A stretch of 47,039 nucleotides of DNA from Bacteroidota bacterium (GCA_023458215.1 JAEXAJ010000043.1:1-47039), one strand, 5' to 3'. Counted from the first letter of the stretch, positions 16,901-26,900 are shown. Made by a program: numbers and translations. The notes: generated by a model from the sequence alone, not told the origin.

Positions 16901-17109
16901 ATTGCCGCTTGAAGAACATCCAATTGGGATACTCGTTACCGGAAAACATTATCAGTAAAGTGGGACTGGAAAGAGTACGTTTCTACTTTAGCGGAGACAA
17001 TCTGCTGACCTTTACCGGTATCAACGAAAACTTTGACCCCGAAGCTCCGTGGGGCGGCGCATATCCCATCTCCAAGTCAATTTCTTTTGGTGTTAACGTT
17101 ACATTCTAA
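13954..17109 (+). CDS. SusC/RagA-type TonB-dependent outer-membrane transporter
   Basis: The 1051-residue outer-membrane transporter imports oligosaccharides or similar ligands with SusD and TonB energy. In order it has a signal peptide (to about residue 26), a carboxypeptidase-D regulatory-like domain at about 30-110 (VKGKVMDNIGEPVIGANVIVKG, shown in two parts of the fold), a TonB-box-like segment DEVVVVGYG at about 109-117, a plug at about 120-235 (NIRGYAG, then PLVIIDGV), and a 22-strand barrel ending in the aromatic terminus NVTF. The size is typical. SusD follows after 21 bp. The gene belongs to the GH76-SusCD-glycosidase operon and probably responds to the downstream HTCS. A short in-frame alternative ATG at 13960 changes little. 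Confidence 0.97.
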   Translation: MKMKKHILIPLMVLLLFGSMDAMAAIEQAIQVKGKVMDNIGEPVIGANVIVKGTSTGVITDIDGNFAIDAVKGSTIVVSFIGYTTQEVKVTGNFLNITLENNTELLDEVVVVGYGVQKKANLTGAIATVGAKELEDRPVTNAAAALQGKVANLNISNGDGGPGKKASFNIRGYAGLNATYSPLVIIDGVTGYFDDLNPNDIETLTVLKDAAASAIYGAQAAYGVILVTTKSGKKNEKTVINYNNNFSFNSPTVLPKTAGSLEFAKLFRESDINGGGSGVIDMETMGRIEQYYNDPTSIPNNVPLRDNPDRWADWGDGRSNANEDWQKAMFKNNQLNQQHNISIRGGSDKTTYVMSMGYLRDEGKLRYYDDYYQRYNALAKITSDVTKWLTVGFNVRYAHEKGVSPAYGMNPGGSVNDMIGWTQVVWPTIPVKDPNGHFSPAGRMVFIADANPQTSYTDNFWGTANVVIRPLKGWTINADFTYNKWMNKRSYSKGLIYSYSVSNQPYLEGGFGSEDTRVWQESSNDDFSSMNAYTTYEKEFKGHNFKLMAGMQSEYKKTFGLYANKMGMVLPSQPSISTSTGKIEAWDSLDHYTTLGFFGRFNYDYKSRYLFEFDLRRDGSSRYAEGHQWGTFPAFSAGWNVAKEAFFEPYTSILSELRLRGSWGELGNMRGKSYQYISTVPYNATTDYIMGEERISAFGSPNMIAYNTWEKNRTLDFGIDIAALNNRFTMSFDWYRRDIIGLITKGVTLPAVLGVNSPDTNNADIRNEGWELTLGWRDQFTLASKPFNYSVSFNLSDYQGTVMKYSNPKGLINDYYVGKKMGEIWGYTTDHIMTDPNEAKTINDSGVQNKFGGNWVIGDIKYVNLDDDPNINDGNQTLEDHGDLSIIGNDTPRFNFGFGFNADWNGIDFSMFLQGTMKRDLWLEGPVAFGLGGGQWGSNVWKNTLDCWRDDGSNPDPWLPRLYLWSNSKNLQKQTRYMDTGAYCRLKNIQLGYSLPENIISKVGLERVRFYFSGDNLLTFTGINENFDPEAPWGGAYPISKSISFGVNVTF

Positions 17110-17130
17110 AACTCTAAAAATACAAGAACC

Positions 17131-18999
17131 ATGAAAAAGTTAATCTATATACTCTGCCTGTTCACTGGTATGGCAATGTCTTCTTGCGAAGACTGGCTGG
17201 TAAAAGGCCCGTTGAATCAGATTACGGATGTGAACCTGACCTATACGGCAGACGAATGCAAACTATATGTAAATCAGTTCTACACCTCCTTTTGGGGTTC
17301 GCCCAACAACTATATCTACCATATAGACCGAGGTTCGGACAATCTGCTTAGCGACAACTACCAGGACAATAAAGACCTGATTGAAGGTCTGCACCAGGTT
17401 CCTTCCAGCGGCGAAGGCTGGGGAACCACTGAATGGGGGAAAATACGCAGTGTCAACTTCTTGTTGGACAACTGTGACAAGTCTCCCGAACCGGAAAAAG
17501 CCCGGAAGTATATTGGCGAAGCCTACTTCTTCAGAGCCATGCTCTACTACGAACAGTTCCTACGGAAATTTGGTGGTGCTCCCTGGATTGACACAACACT
17601 GGGCTTGGAATCTGAAGAGTTGTACACTGCCCGCCTGAAACGGAATGAACTGGCAGACAATATTTTAAAAGACTTGGACGACGCGATAGACAGACTGCCG
17701 ACATACAACCAACAACAAACCGGACGTATCTCCAAAGAAGCAGCCATGCTCTACAAAGCACGAATTGCCCTTTTCGAAGCCACTTGGGAAAAGTATCATG
17801 CCGGCACTCCTTTCGCAGGAGAGGGTAACGTTCAATCCTACATGGAAGAGGCGGCCAAAATGGCGAAACTGGTCATAGACAGCCAGCTGTTCGACTTGGA
17901 CAACACAGGCGTGAAAGACGGTTACCACACGTTATTCAACCGTTGGGACTACTCAAACAGTAAAGAAATTATGCTGTGGAAGAAATTCGACCGTTCATTA
18001 GGATTTTGGCACAACGACAACCGTAACCCCGGACGTAACGGAGCCGGCGTAGGATTGACCCGCGGATTGGTAGATTCTTACCTCTGCATCAGCAAAGACG
18101 GTACTCAGGCAATGCCTATCAGCCTAGCCGATAACTATGCAGGTGATGCCAACTTGCTGAACGTAGTTGCCAATCGTGACCCACGCCTGGCGCAAACAAT
18201 GTACATCCCCGGACGTCCAAGAACGATCAACGGCAAGGATACGACAGTCATCTTTATCAAGCCGAACATCACCCTTTCCGGTGTAGAGAAATGTTCTACA
18301 GGCTACGAACTTGCCAAAGGTGCCGACCCCGATGCCAATGAGCAAGAGACTATTTCGGGAAGTATCAAGGGAAGCATCATCTTCCGCTACGCCGAAGCAT
18401 TACTGATTTACGCAGAGGCAAAAGCCGAACTGGGTAACATTACACAAAATGATCTGGACATCACCATCAACAAGTTGCGCGACAGAGTAGGTATGCCGCA
18501 TCTCACAGTAGCCGTTGGTTATACCGACCCGAAAGGAGACTTCACCGCAGCCAGAGGCTACGAGGGGGTAGCTGTTTCTAACTTGCTACAAGAGATTCGC
18601 CGCGAACGCCGTATAGAATTGGCTTGCGAAGGTTACCGTCACGACGACCTGAAACGCTGGCGTGCCCACCACCTGTGGAATCACGACAGAATACAAGGTG
18701 CCAATGCCGCTCAGTTTGAAAAACTGGATTGGTTAGTGAAATATTTCCAGAACGACTTCCACATTCCCGCTACCATTAACAAGGCCGAGTTTATGGAAAA
18801 AGTAAGTAGCTGGAGTCCTGACCGTAATCAAGATAACTACTGGGTGGATAGTGAAGGTTATTTCGAACCTTATCAGCGCCATATTACAGACGGACACTTC
18901 CATTTTGACCCTGCAAAGGCATACCTTCAACCGATTCCCACCGAACAGCTAGTATTGAATCCTAAATTGGAACAAAACCCCGGTTGGGATAAGAAATAA
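17131..18999 (+). CDS. SusD/RagB-type surface glycan-binding lipoprotein
   Basis: The 622-residue SusD-like protein forms the lid of the SusC transporter on the cell surface and captures the ligand. The lipobox is AMSSC, with the acylated Cys at about 19 followed by EDW, consistent with surface export. The TPR-rich SusD fold is recognised from ARKYIGEAYFFRAMLYYEQFLRKFGGAP and the C-terminal RRERRIELACEGYRHDDLKRW block, both hallmarks of the family. It is somewhat longer than SusD itself (about 550), as is common in the family. It lies directly behind susC and before a 10-bp-stem hairpin that separates it from the enzymes. Confidence 0.95.
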   Translation: MKKLIYILCLFTGMAMSSCEDWLVKGPLNQITDVNLTYTADECKLYVNQFYTSFWGSPNNYIYHIDRGSDNLLSDNYQDNKDLIEGLHQVPSSGEGWGTTEWGKIRSVNFLLDNCDKSPEPEKARKYIGEAYFFRAMLYYEQFLRKFGGAPWIDTTLGLESEELYTARLKRNELADNILKDLDDAIDRLPTYNQQQTGRISKEAAMLYKARIALFEATWEKYHAGTPFAGEGNVQSYMEEAAKMAKLVIDSQLFDLDNTGVKDGYHTLFNRWDYSNSKEIMLWKKFDRSLGFWHNDNRNPGRNGAGVGLTRGLVDSYLCISKDGTQAMPISLADNYAGDANLLNVVANRDPRLAQTMYIPGRPRTINGKDTTVIFIKPNITLSGVEKCSTGYELAKGADPDANEQETISGSIKGSIIFRYAEALLIYAEAKAELGNITQNDLDITINKLRDRVGMPHLTVAVGYTDPKGDFTAARGYEGVAVSNLLQEIRRERRIELACEGYRHDDLKRWRAHHLWNHDRIQGANAAQFEKLDWLVKYFQNDFHIPATINKAEFMEKVSSWSPDRNQDNYWVDSEGYFEPYQRHITDGHFHFDPAKAYLQPIPTEQLVLNPKLEQNPGWDKK

Positions 19000-19030
19000 G
19001 AACGATACAATTAAAACATAATGTAATATC

Positions 19031-19080
19031 TTTACCTTTGTCTTCTTCCTCTCAATGAGCAGGAAGGAAGCAAAGGTAAA
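19031..19080 (+). promoter_or_regulatory. Hairpin between susD and the downstream enzyme genes
   Basis: TTTACCTTTG (19031-19040) pairs perfectly with CAAAGGTAAA (19071-19080). Inside, TTCCT pairs with AGGAA and CTC with GAG, giving one long hairpin. It is followed by A-rich, not T-rich, sequence. A role in mRNA processing or in lowering enzyme expression relative to SusCD is likely. TACCTTTG within the left arm also resembles a -7 box. Confidence 0.7.
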
Positions 19081-19098
19081 AAAAAGGAAAAGACAAAT

Positions 19099-20079
19099 AT
19101 GAAGAAAAATGTAATGAAGGCATTAATAGGCCTTACTCTCATCATCGGAATTTGCAGTTGTACCATAACTCCAAAGAAAACGACACAGAAAGAAGCAGTA
19201 GCCGGGAAATGGACGAAATACGAAAACAATCCGGTATTAGGAGGCGGTGACTTAGGTACAGTATTCGACATCTGCGTGCTGAAAGATTCTGTGTCTTACA
19301 AGATGTACTGTTCCTGGCGTCCTCAGAAAAGCATAGCATTATCAACCAGTAAGGATGGCAAGAATTGGAGTGCACCGCAAATCGTATTACCACCCGTTGA
19401 AGGCAGTAGTTGGGAAGCTGACATGAATCGTCCGGTAGTTGTATACAAAGATGGAATATACCACATGTGGTACACAGGGCAAAACGATGGCAAATCATGG
19501 ATCGGATATGCTATCAGCAAAGATGGTTATAACTTTGAACGCCAAAGCAAAGAACCTGTATTATCGGCAGAACAACCCTGGGAGAAGGTGGCAGTCATGT
19601 GCCCACACGTAATCTGGGACAAACACGAGAATGTCTTCAAAATGTGGTATTCCGGAGGGGAACAATACGAGCCTGATGCTATCGGTTATGCCACTAGTAA
19701 AGACGGGTTGCATTGGACTAAATTAGAAAGCAATCCGGTATTCAAAGCCGATCCCTCGAAGAGCTGGGAACAGCACAAAGTGACCGCTTGCCAAGTAATA
19801 GAACGTGAAAACGACTACTTAATGTTTTATATCGGTTTCTTTGACATCAACTTCGCACAGATAGGAATGGCACGTTCTAAGGATGGAATCACCAATTGGG
19901 AAAGATATTCCGAAAATCCGATTATTTCTCCTACAGAAGGAGGATGGGATGCCAGTGCCACTTACAAACCATTCGCCATACAAGAAAATGATAGATGGTT
20001 GCTTTGGTACAACGGTAGAAATGAACATTTGGAACAAATAGGTTTGGCAATCTATGATAACCATGACTTAAATTTCTAA
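19099..20079 (+). CDS. Beta-propeller glycosidase-like lipoprotein (GH43/GH32/GH130-like fold)
   Basis: The 326-residue lipoprotein (lipobox IGICSC) is made of repeated five-bladed-propeller blades. The repeats are visible as IALSTSKDGKNWS, IGYAISKDGYNFE, IGYATSKDGLHWT and MARSKDGITNWE, with MWYTG, MWYSG and LWYNGR strands between them. This pattern is shared by GH43, GH32, GH117 and GH130-related enzymes. Acidic residues at blade starts (FDICV, ADMNRP, GWDASATYKP) are candidate catalytic residues, but I cannot assign a family. The next gene begins 4 bp later, so the two are co-translated or co-transcribed. The rus locus of B. thetaiotaomicron also carries a glycosidase gene; whether this is its homologue cannot be judged without alignment. 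An alternative start at 19114 would shorten the signal peptide by five residues. Confidence 0.75.
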   Translation: MKKNVMKALIGLTLIIGICSCTITPKKTTQKEAVAGKWTKYENNPVLGGGDLGTVFDICVLKDSVSYKMYCSWRPQKSIALSTSKDGKNWSAPQIVLPPVEGSSWEADMNRPVVVYKDGIYHMWYTGQNDGKSWIGYAISKDGYNFERQSKEPVLSAEQPWEKVAVMCPHVIWDKHENVFKMWYSGGEQYEPDAIGYATSKDGLHWTKLESNPVFKADPSKSWEQHKVTACQVIERENDYLMFYIGFFDINFAQIGMARSKDGITNWERYSENPIISPTEGGWDASATYKPFAIQENDRWLLWYNGRNEHLEQIGLAIYDNHDLNF

Positions 20080-20083
20080 GTAT

Positions 20084-21676
20084 ATGCAAATAAAAAAGTT
20101 ATTTATAGCTTTAGGTATCATTTTGCCCCTGCAATCACAGGGGCAAAATTTACTTATTAAAGATACTTCCGCAACCATTGATTCTTATGTCAACGAATTC
20201 AATAGTGAAGACAATGAGTTGTACAAACAAGATATTCCTAATTGCGATGCAGCAGATTTCCTGAAAAAGAATATTCCATTCTTCGAATGCCCGGATAAGG
20301 CTTTGGAAAAGACTTACTACTTTCGCTGGTGGACCTACAGAAAACATATAAAGAAGACTCCCGAAGGATTTGTCATCAGTGAATTCCTACCGGACGTGCC
20401 TTGGGCAGGAAAATATAATACAATCAGTTGTGCAGCTAATCATCACTTTTACGAAGGACGTTGGTTGAAAGATTCCGCTATTCTATCCGATTATGCTTCT
20501 TTTTGGTTTTCAGGTGGTGGTAATCCCAGGTTATATAGCTTTGGTGCCGCAGATGCCATCTACAATTACTATTTAGTACATAATGATAAAACACTGTTGA
20601 GTGATTTATATCCGAAGCTAAAAAATAACTTTGCCAAATGGGAAGAAGAAAAACAAGATTCAACCGGAATGTTTTGGCAGACCGATGACAGGGATGGAAT
20701 GGAAATGTCTGTTTCCGGTCGCTTATCCGAATCAGGCCGCGGTTATCGTCCTACAATCAATAGCTATATGTACGGCGAAGCCGTTGCGTTGGCAAAAATA
20801 GCATCAATCGTAGGTGAGGATATGGAAGTGCAAGCTTATCAGAAAAAAGCCGGTGAGATTAAAGAAAGGATAAACAATAAACTTTGGGACAAAGAAGCCG
20901 ATTTCTATAAAGTTATACCTCGAAATGGTAAAATGGAATTCTCCCATGCCCGTGAACTTCTTGGATATGCACCATGGTTTTATAACATACCTCCGGATGA
21001 ATATTCCATAGCATGGAAACAACTCTTCGACTCAAAAGGATTTGCGGCAACTTATGGTCCCACCACCGTAGAGCAACGCTGCCCTGATTTCAAGATTTCA
21101 TACGAAGGGCACGAATGCCAGTGGAATGGTCCTAGTTGGCCCTATTTAACCTCGATGGTGCTTACAGCAATGGGTAACTATTTCAACAACTATACTCCTG
21201 CATTTATTGCTAAAAAAGATTATCTCGATCTACTGAAAACCTATAGTAACAGCCATCGCATCTTATCCGACAAGAACGATACAATCTGCTGGATCGACGA
21301 AAATCTAAATCCCTATACAGGAGACTGGATATCAAGAACCCGCCTGAAATCATGGAAAGACGGAACCTGGGACAACTCCAAAGGTGGAGTAGAAAGAGGA
21401 AAAGATTATAATCACTCTTCTTTCTGCAATCTGATAATCTCCGGATTAATGGGAATCCGTCCGCAGGATGATGGAAGCATTATCGTAAACCCTCTTATTC
21501 CTGACGGATACTGGGAGTATTTCTGCTTGGATAATGTATATTGCCAAGGTAAGAATATTACTATTATCTACGATAAGAAGGGAAGCAAATACGGTAAAGG
21601 TAAGGGCTTTATGGTCTATGTAAACAATCGATGTCTATCCCATACCAACAAAGTAGAAAAGGTTTCTATTCACTAA
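20084..21676 (+). CDS. MGH1/GH63-like (alpha/alpha)6-barrel glycosidase
   Basis: The 530-residue secreted protein has a signal peptide (to about residue 21, QSQGQ). It resembles the mannosylglycerate hydrolase-like (MGH1) branch related to GH63 and trehalase. Supporting segments are FLPDVPWAGKYNTISCAANHHFYEGRW near the N-terminus, QTDDRDGMEMSVSG in the middle (acidic catalytic candidates), NSYMYGEAVALAKIA, and the hallmark CQWNGPSWPYLTSMVLTAMGNY toward the C-terminus. The C-terminal residues (about 450-530) look like a small beta domain. It lies 4 bp after the propeller gene and 55 bp before GH97. The natural substrate is probably an alpha-linked glucose, mannose or rhamnose derivative. Family-level confidence is fair; specificity is unknown. 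Confidence 0.75.
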   Translation: MQIKKLFIALGIILPLQSQGQNLLIKDTSATIDSYVNEFNSEDNELYKQDIPNCDAADFLKKNIPFFECPDKALEKTYYFRWWTYRKHIKKTPEGFVISEFLPDVPWAGKYNTISCAANHHFYEGRWLKDSAILSDYASFWFSGGGNPRLYSFGAADAIYNYYLVHNDKTLLSDLYPKLKNNFAKWEEEKQDSTGMFWQTDDRDGMEMSVSGRLSESGRGYRPTINSYMYGEAVALAKIASIVGEDMEVQAYQKKAGEIKERINNKLWDKEADFYKVIPRNGKMEFSHARELLGYAPWFYNIPPDEYSIAWKQLFDSKGFAATYGPTTVEQRCPDFKISYEGHECQWNGPSWPYLTSMVLTAMGNYFNNYTPAFIAKKDYLDLLKTYSNSHRILSDKNDTICWIDENLNPYTGDWISRTRLKSWKDGTWDNSKGGVERGKDYNHSSFCNLIISGLMGIRPQDDGSIIVNPLIPDGYWEYFCLDNVYCQGKNITIIYDKKGSKYGKGKGFMVYVNNRCLSHTNKVEKVSIH

Positions 21677-21731
21677 AAAATGGCATAAAATAAGTACATA
21701 TATGTCACAACCTCAAAACAAATTATTTATT

Positions 21732-23681
21732 ATGAAAAGACAATTATTGTTGCTACTGATTATCTGTATTTCCCTGTTTGCCCACGGCCAAAAAACACAT
21801 AACTTAATCTCGCCGGACGGAAACATTCGGATTTCAGTGAACCTTTCAGACAAAATCTACTACGATGTCGACTACCAAAACGAGACATTGCTAAAACAAT
21901 GCAACCTGCAAATGCAGATCGATGACTGGCAACTGGGAGCCAATCCCAAACTCTCCGGAATAGGGCGCAAGAACATAAATGAATCGTTAAGCCCTATTAT
22001 TCCATTAAAATTCTCAACGGTATCCAACCAGTATAACCAACTCCTGCTGAAGTTCAAAGGCGGCTATTCCGTAGAATTTCGTGCCTTTAACGACGGATTC
22101 TCTTATCGCTTCATAACTGATAAAAAAGGAACCGTGGAAGTGAAAGACGAGACCTTACAGGTTAACTTCCCGGACAACTACCTCCTACACGTACAACAGC
22201 CCGGTAGTTTCAAAACCGCTTACGAAGAAGAATATCGCCATCTGCAAAGCAAAGAATGGAAATCATCCGACCCAATGGCATTGCTGCCCATATTGATCGA
22301 TACCCAAAAAGGAAACAAAATCCTAATCAGCGAAACGGCACTGACAGACTATCCTGCCATCTTCCTGAAAAGCACTGATAATAACGGCATTTCTTCTGTA
22401 TTCCCTAAAGTTCCTCTTGAATTTGGAGAAGATGGCGACCGTAGTGTCAAAATACTGAACGAAGCTAACTATATAGCCAAAACCAACGGAAAACGTAGTT
22501 TCCCTTGGCGTTATTTCGTTATCACCAAGAATGACGGTCAACTCCTCGAAAATACTATGTCCTACAGACTGGCAGACAAGAATGTGTTGGATGACACTTC
22601 CTGGATCAAGCCCGGATTGGCAAGCTGGGAATGGTGGAACGGAGCCACACCTTACGGACCTGACGTAAATTTCGTATCAGGCTGCAACCTCGATACATAT
22701 AAGTATTTTATTGATTTCGCCGCCCACTACGGCATACCCTACATCATTATGGACGAAGGTTGGGCCATGAGTACCCGCGATCCCTATACCCCGAATCCTA
22801 TGGTAGATGTGCACGAGCTTATCCGCTACGGCAAAGAGAAAAACGTAGGTATCGTGCTTTGGTTAACGTGGCTGACAGTAGAAAACAACTTCGACCTGTT
22901 TGAAACCTTCGAAAAATGGGGTGTAAAAGGCGTCAAGATCGACTTTATGGATAGAAGTGACCAGTGGATGGTGAACTACTACGAAAGAGTAGCCCGGGAA
23001 GCCGCCAAACATCACCTTTTCGTCGATTTTCACGGATCATTCAAACCTGCCGGATTGGAATACAAATATCCGAATGTATTGTCTTATGAAGGCGTAAGAG
23101 GCATGGAACAAATGGGAGGATGCCGACCGGATAACAGTGTGTTCCTACCTTTCATGAGAAACGCCGTCGGCGCTATGGACTACACTCCGGGGGCCATGCT
23201 CAGTATGCAACCCGAAATATATTGTTCCGAACGTCCCAATTCGGCCAGCATAGGCACACGTGCCTACCAAATGGCTTTATTCGTTATCTTTGAAAGTGGG
23301 CTACAAATGATGGCGGACAATCCCACCCTCTACTACCGTAATGACGAATGTACCCGGTACATCACCCAAGTTCCTCAAACCTGGGATGAAACCGTAGCTT
23401 TGAAAGCTAAAGTAGGCGAATACGCCATCGTAGCCAAACGCAAAGGAGATAAATGGTACATCGGCGGCATGACCAACAATCAGCAACAAGAAAGAATATT
23501 TGAATTGAACCTCGATTTCCTGAAAGAAGGACAAACTTATCAAATGATCTCTTTTGAAGACGGAATAAATGCCAATCATCAAGCCATGGATTACAAGAAA
23601 AAAGAATGTACGCTCAAAAAAGGAGATAAAATAACAGTACGCCTCGCACGCAACGGAGGATTTGCCGCTGTCATTGAATAA
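21732..23681 (+). CDS. GH97 glycosidase, retaining-type active site
   Basis: The 649-residue periplasmic enzyme has a signal peptide MKRQLLLLLIICISLFAHGQ, which is why the ATG at 21732 is preferred over one 30 bp upstream. The GH97 layout is clear: an N-terminal beta-sandwich (NLISPDGNIRISVNLSDKIYYDV), a central barrel (WIKPGLASWEWWNG, then YIIMDEGWA) and a C-terminal beta domain. In the barrel, Asp404 in GVKIDFMDR is positioned like the nucleophile of retaining GH97 alpha-galactosidases, and Glu453 in LSYEGVRG like the acid/base. Inverting SusB-type enzymes lack that Asp. The enzyme is therefore predicted to be a retaining alpha-glycosidase, perhaps alpha-galactosidase or beta-L-arabinopyranosidase-like. 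It is the last enzyme gene before the HTCS. Confidence 0.9.
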   Translation: MKRQLLLLLIICISLFAHGQKTHNLISPDGNIRISVNLSDKIYYDVDYQNETLLKQCNLQMQIDDWQLGANPKLSGIGRKNINESLSPIIPLKFSTVSNQYNQLLLKFKGGYSVEFRAFNDGFSYRFITDKKGTVEVKDETLQVNFPDNYLLHVQQPGSFKTAYEEEYRHLQSKEWKSSDPMALLPILIDTQKGNKILISETALTDYPAIFLKSTDNNGISSVFPKVPLEFGEDGDRSVKILNEANYIAKTNGKRSFPWRYFVITKNDGQLLENTMSYRLADKNVLDDTSWIKPGLASWEWWNGATPYGPDVNFVSGCNLDTYKYFIDFAAHYGIPYIIMDEGWAMSTRDPYTPNPMVDVHELIRYGKEKNVGIVLWLTWLTVENNFDLFETFEKWGVKGVKIDFMDRSDQWMVNYYERVAREAAKHHLFVDFHGSFKPAGLEYKYPNVLSYEGVRGMEQMGGCRPDNSVFLPFMRNAVGAMDYTPGAMLSMQPEIYCSERPNSASIGTRAYQMALFVIFESGLQMMADNPTLYYRNDECTRYITQVPQTWDETVALKAKVGEYAIVAKRKGDKWYIGGMTNNQQQERIFELNLDFLKEGQTYQMISFEDGINANHQAMDYKKKECTLKKGDKITVRLARNGGFAAVIE

Positions 23682-23700
23682 CACAGCCAAGACGTACTCT

Positions 23701-23810
23701 GTCCGTATCTACTCCTTACTTTCTCCTTACCTACTCCCTACCTACTCCTTTCCTATAGATAGGGAGAAGGTAGGGAGTAGATATGATAATAATACAGTTT
23801 CGATACGGAC
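23701..23810. repeat. Nested, mutually exclusive inverted repeats before the HTCS gene
   Basis: GTCCGTATC (23701-23709) pairs with GATACGGAC (23802-23810). Inside, CTACTCCCTACC (23731-23742) pairs exactly with 23769-23780. Alternatively TATCTACTCC (23706-23715) pairs exactly with GGAGTAGATA (23774-23783), which competes with both stems. CTACTCC occurs three times (23709, 23731, 23742). The element lies after the GH97 stop and before the HTCS promoter region, so it can act as a transcript end or a switch. Confidence 0.75.
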
Positions 23811-23872
23811 GTGGTCATTATCAGAACGAACTTTTATTCTACGAATTAGGATAAAAGTTATTTGGTTAACAT

Positions 23873-23880
23873 TATCTTTG
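23873..23880 (+). promoter_or_regulatory. Putative -7 box for the HTCS gene
   Basis: TATCTTTG fits TAnnTTTG, 26 nt upstream of the HTCS ATG. TTTGG at 23861 is too close to serve as the -33 element, so the match is partial. Confidence 0.45.
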
Positions 23881-23906
23881 TAGCTATAATATTATAACAC
23901 ACGACT

Positions 23907-26900
23907 ATGAAGAACATCCGCAAGACATACGGGCTGCTATCACTATTCCTTTGCTTACTATACTTTTTTCCATTTGAAGCTCAGGCATATAGCCTACGTC
24001 AATTCTCCAACAAGAACGGATTGTCCAACAGTGCCATCCTATCTCTCTATCAAGACCATCGGGGCATCATCTGGATTGGTTCGTGTGATGGTCTGAATAT
24101 CTTCGATAGTAACGGCATACATCTATATTCTCCCGTCAACCCTTCCAAATCCTTGCTCTCCGGAAACCTGATAAACCAAATAACAGAATCCGAGGAAGAT
24201 ATATTATGGATTCAAACCAATTATGGGTTGAACCGCCTCGACGTCAAACAACAAACCAGTCTGAGTTTCGAAGCATTCAAAGGACAATACTTTATGGCGA
24301 AAAATAAAGACAATATCCTCTTCATCCTGAAAGACGATGGTTATCTTTATCATTATCAACAAGAGACACAAACCTTTAGAAAATTAGAGATCCCCTATTT
24401 TGAATTCAGTCACGTACTTTCCATGACGATAGATGCAAATAATATTCTATGGATATTTACCTCCGACGACGACACTCGCAGTTATCAAATTGAGAATACG
24501 GAACAAGAAATAACATTAAGCTCTAATAACCTCTTTAAATACAAGGGCAAACTACTCCGTGCTTTTGCTGAAAAAGACATGGCTTGCTTCGTCGATGAAA
24601 CCTACGCCCTTTACGAATACGACTTCAACAACCGACAGCAATACTACATAGCCGACCTGAAAGACCAGATTACAGCACGTGGTGAAGTCTCTTCCATTAT
24701 CAAGCAACAGAATGATTACTACATCGGCTTCAAGAACAGTGGGCTTATTGTCCTGAAATATATGTCCGACCAAAAGATAAAGTATCAGATACAAACCACC
24801 GAAATACATTCCGGTATCTTCTGCCTGATGAAAGATAAATTTCAGGATATTGTATGGGTAGGTACGGACGGGCAAGGCGTGTACATGTATTATAACGATG
24901 CATTCTCCATAACCAACACTCTGCTTGATACTCCCGTATATCAAATCAGCAATCCGGTACGCGCCCTCTACTACGACCAGGAACAAACTTTATGGATAGG
25001 TACTAAGGGAGGTGGCATACTTCGCATTAAGAATTACACTCCGGGTAACAGCATATCCACCTCTTTCGACCGTCTTTCGCCGTACAATAGCACACTGACT
25101 GATAACTCCGTCTATTGTTTTGCCCCCGGGCGTAAAGACAGGCTATGGATAGGCACAGAAAATGGAGTCAACTATTACTCGTATGCAAGCAAACAGTTGA
25201 AAGAGTTGGTTATCTTGATAGACGGGAAAAAGGTGAAGTACGTGCACTCCATAAAACAACTGAATGACTCGACGTTGTGGATATCTACCGTAGGTGAAGG
25301 GATTATTAAAGCTATTCTGAATAATACCACTGCCAATCCCATCGTTAAGTATGCCCATCGCACGGTAATTGACGACGGACGTATGGCATCGAATTATTTC
25401 TTCACCTCTTTCCAGGAAAATGATTCCATACTTTGGTTTGGCAATCGTGGGCAAGGCGCCTATCGCATGAACATAGAAACAGGACAAATGGCACCATATC
25501 GTTTTGACGATATCGTGAATAGCCAGACTGCCAACGATATTTTTGCCATTTACAAAAATGCGAAGGGGTTTTGGCTGGGAACCAGCTCGGGATTACTACA
25601 TTTTGAACAGGACAACGCCCAATATACGAAAGCTGATTTGTTCTCGAACAATACCGTACACGGAGTATTAGAAGACCAACAAGGCAACCTTTGGATGAGT
25701 ACCAATCAAGGATTGATACGTTTCAACCCCGACACCCGTACAGGACAAAATTATAATAGTACAAGCGGATTGGAAATCACCGAATTCAGCGATGGCGCAT
25801 TCCATAAAGATATCGCTTCGGAAACCATGTTCTTTGGAGGCACCAACGGATTTGTCACCATCCAAACCAACACCTTCACCACCGAGGAATATATGCCGCA
25901 AATCAGTCTGAAAGGATTATCCATCTTCGGAAAAGAGCACAACATCTATGAGTTCCTGCAAAAGAAAGAAGACTGGACAATCCTTCAATTGGATTACAGC
26001 CAGAACTTCTTTCAAATCAATTTCATGGCTATCGATTACATTAATGGCAACAATTACTCTTACTCCTATAAGTTGGAAGGTGTGAGCAGTCAATGGATAG
26101 AGAGCGGAACATCAGCCAGTGCCATCTTTTCCAATCTTCCCCCGGGAGAATATACCCTACTGGTGAAGTACAAAAATAATATGAACGGCAAAGAAAGTCA
26201 GACACAGTCTATCATTGTACGTATTACTCCGCCATGGTATCTCAGTTACTGGGCTTATGCGGTTTATTTCATACTGTTTGTGTTACTTTGTACGATAGGG
26301 GTTTATAGAGTTGTTTACGCTTACCGCCGCAAACAGCACCGTATATTAGACAAAATGGACCGACAGAAGAAAGAAGAAATTTACGAATCCAAACTACGAT
26401 TCTTCACCAATATCACGCATGAATTCTGCACTCCACTAACCTTGATTTATGGTCCTTGTGAGAAGATACTCGCCTACCCCGCTATCGACCCATACGTTCA
26501 GCGATACGCAAAAATGATACAACAAAACACGGAAAAACTGAATAATCTCATTCAGGAATTGCTTGAATTCCGCAGATTGGAGACGGGCAATAAAGTGCTT
26601 TCTATCCAACGGCAGCCCGTATCGGAAAAACTCGGAAACATAGCGGAATCTTTCGAAGAATTAGCAGAGAACAGAGGGATGCGTTATCAGTTGCACATTA
26701 CCCCCGACCTTGAATGGAATACAGACCTCAGTTGTTTCAACAAGATAGCCAATAATTTGGTTTCTAACGCTTTTAAATACACCCCCGATAAAGGTATCAT
26801 TACAATAGAACTGAAAGTAGAAAGGCAGTTACTGACCCTTTGTATATCTAACTCGGGAAAAGGAATAGCCAAAGAAAACTTAGCTAAGATTTTCGACCGT

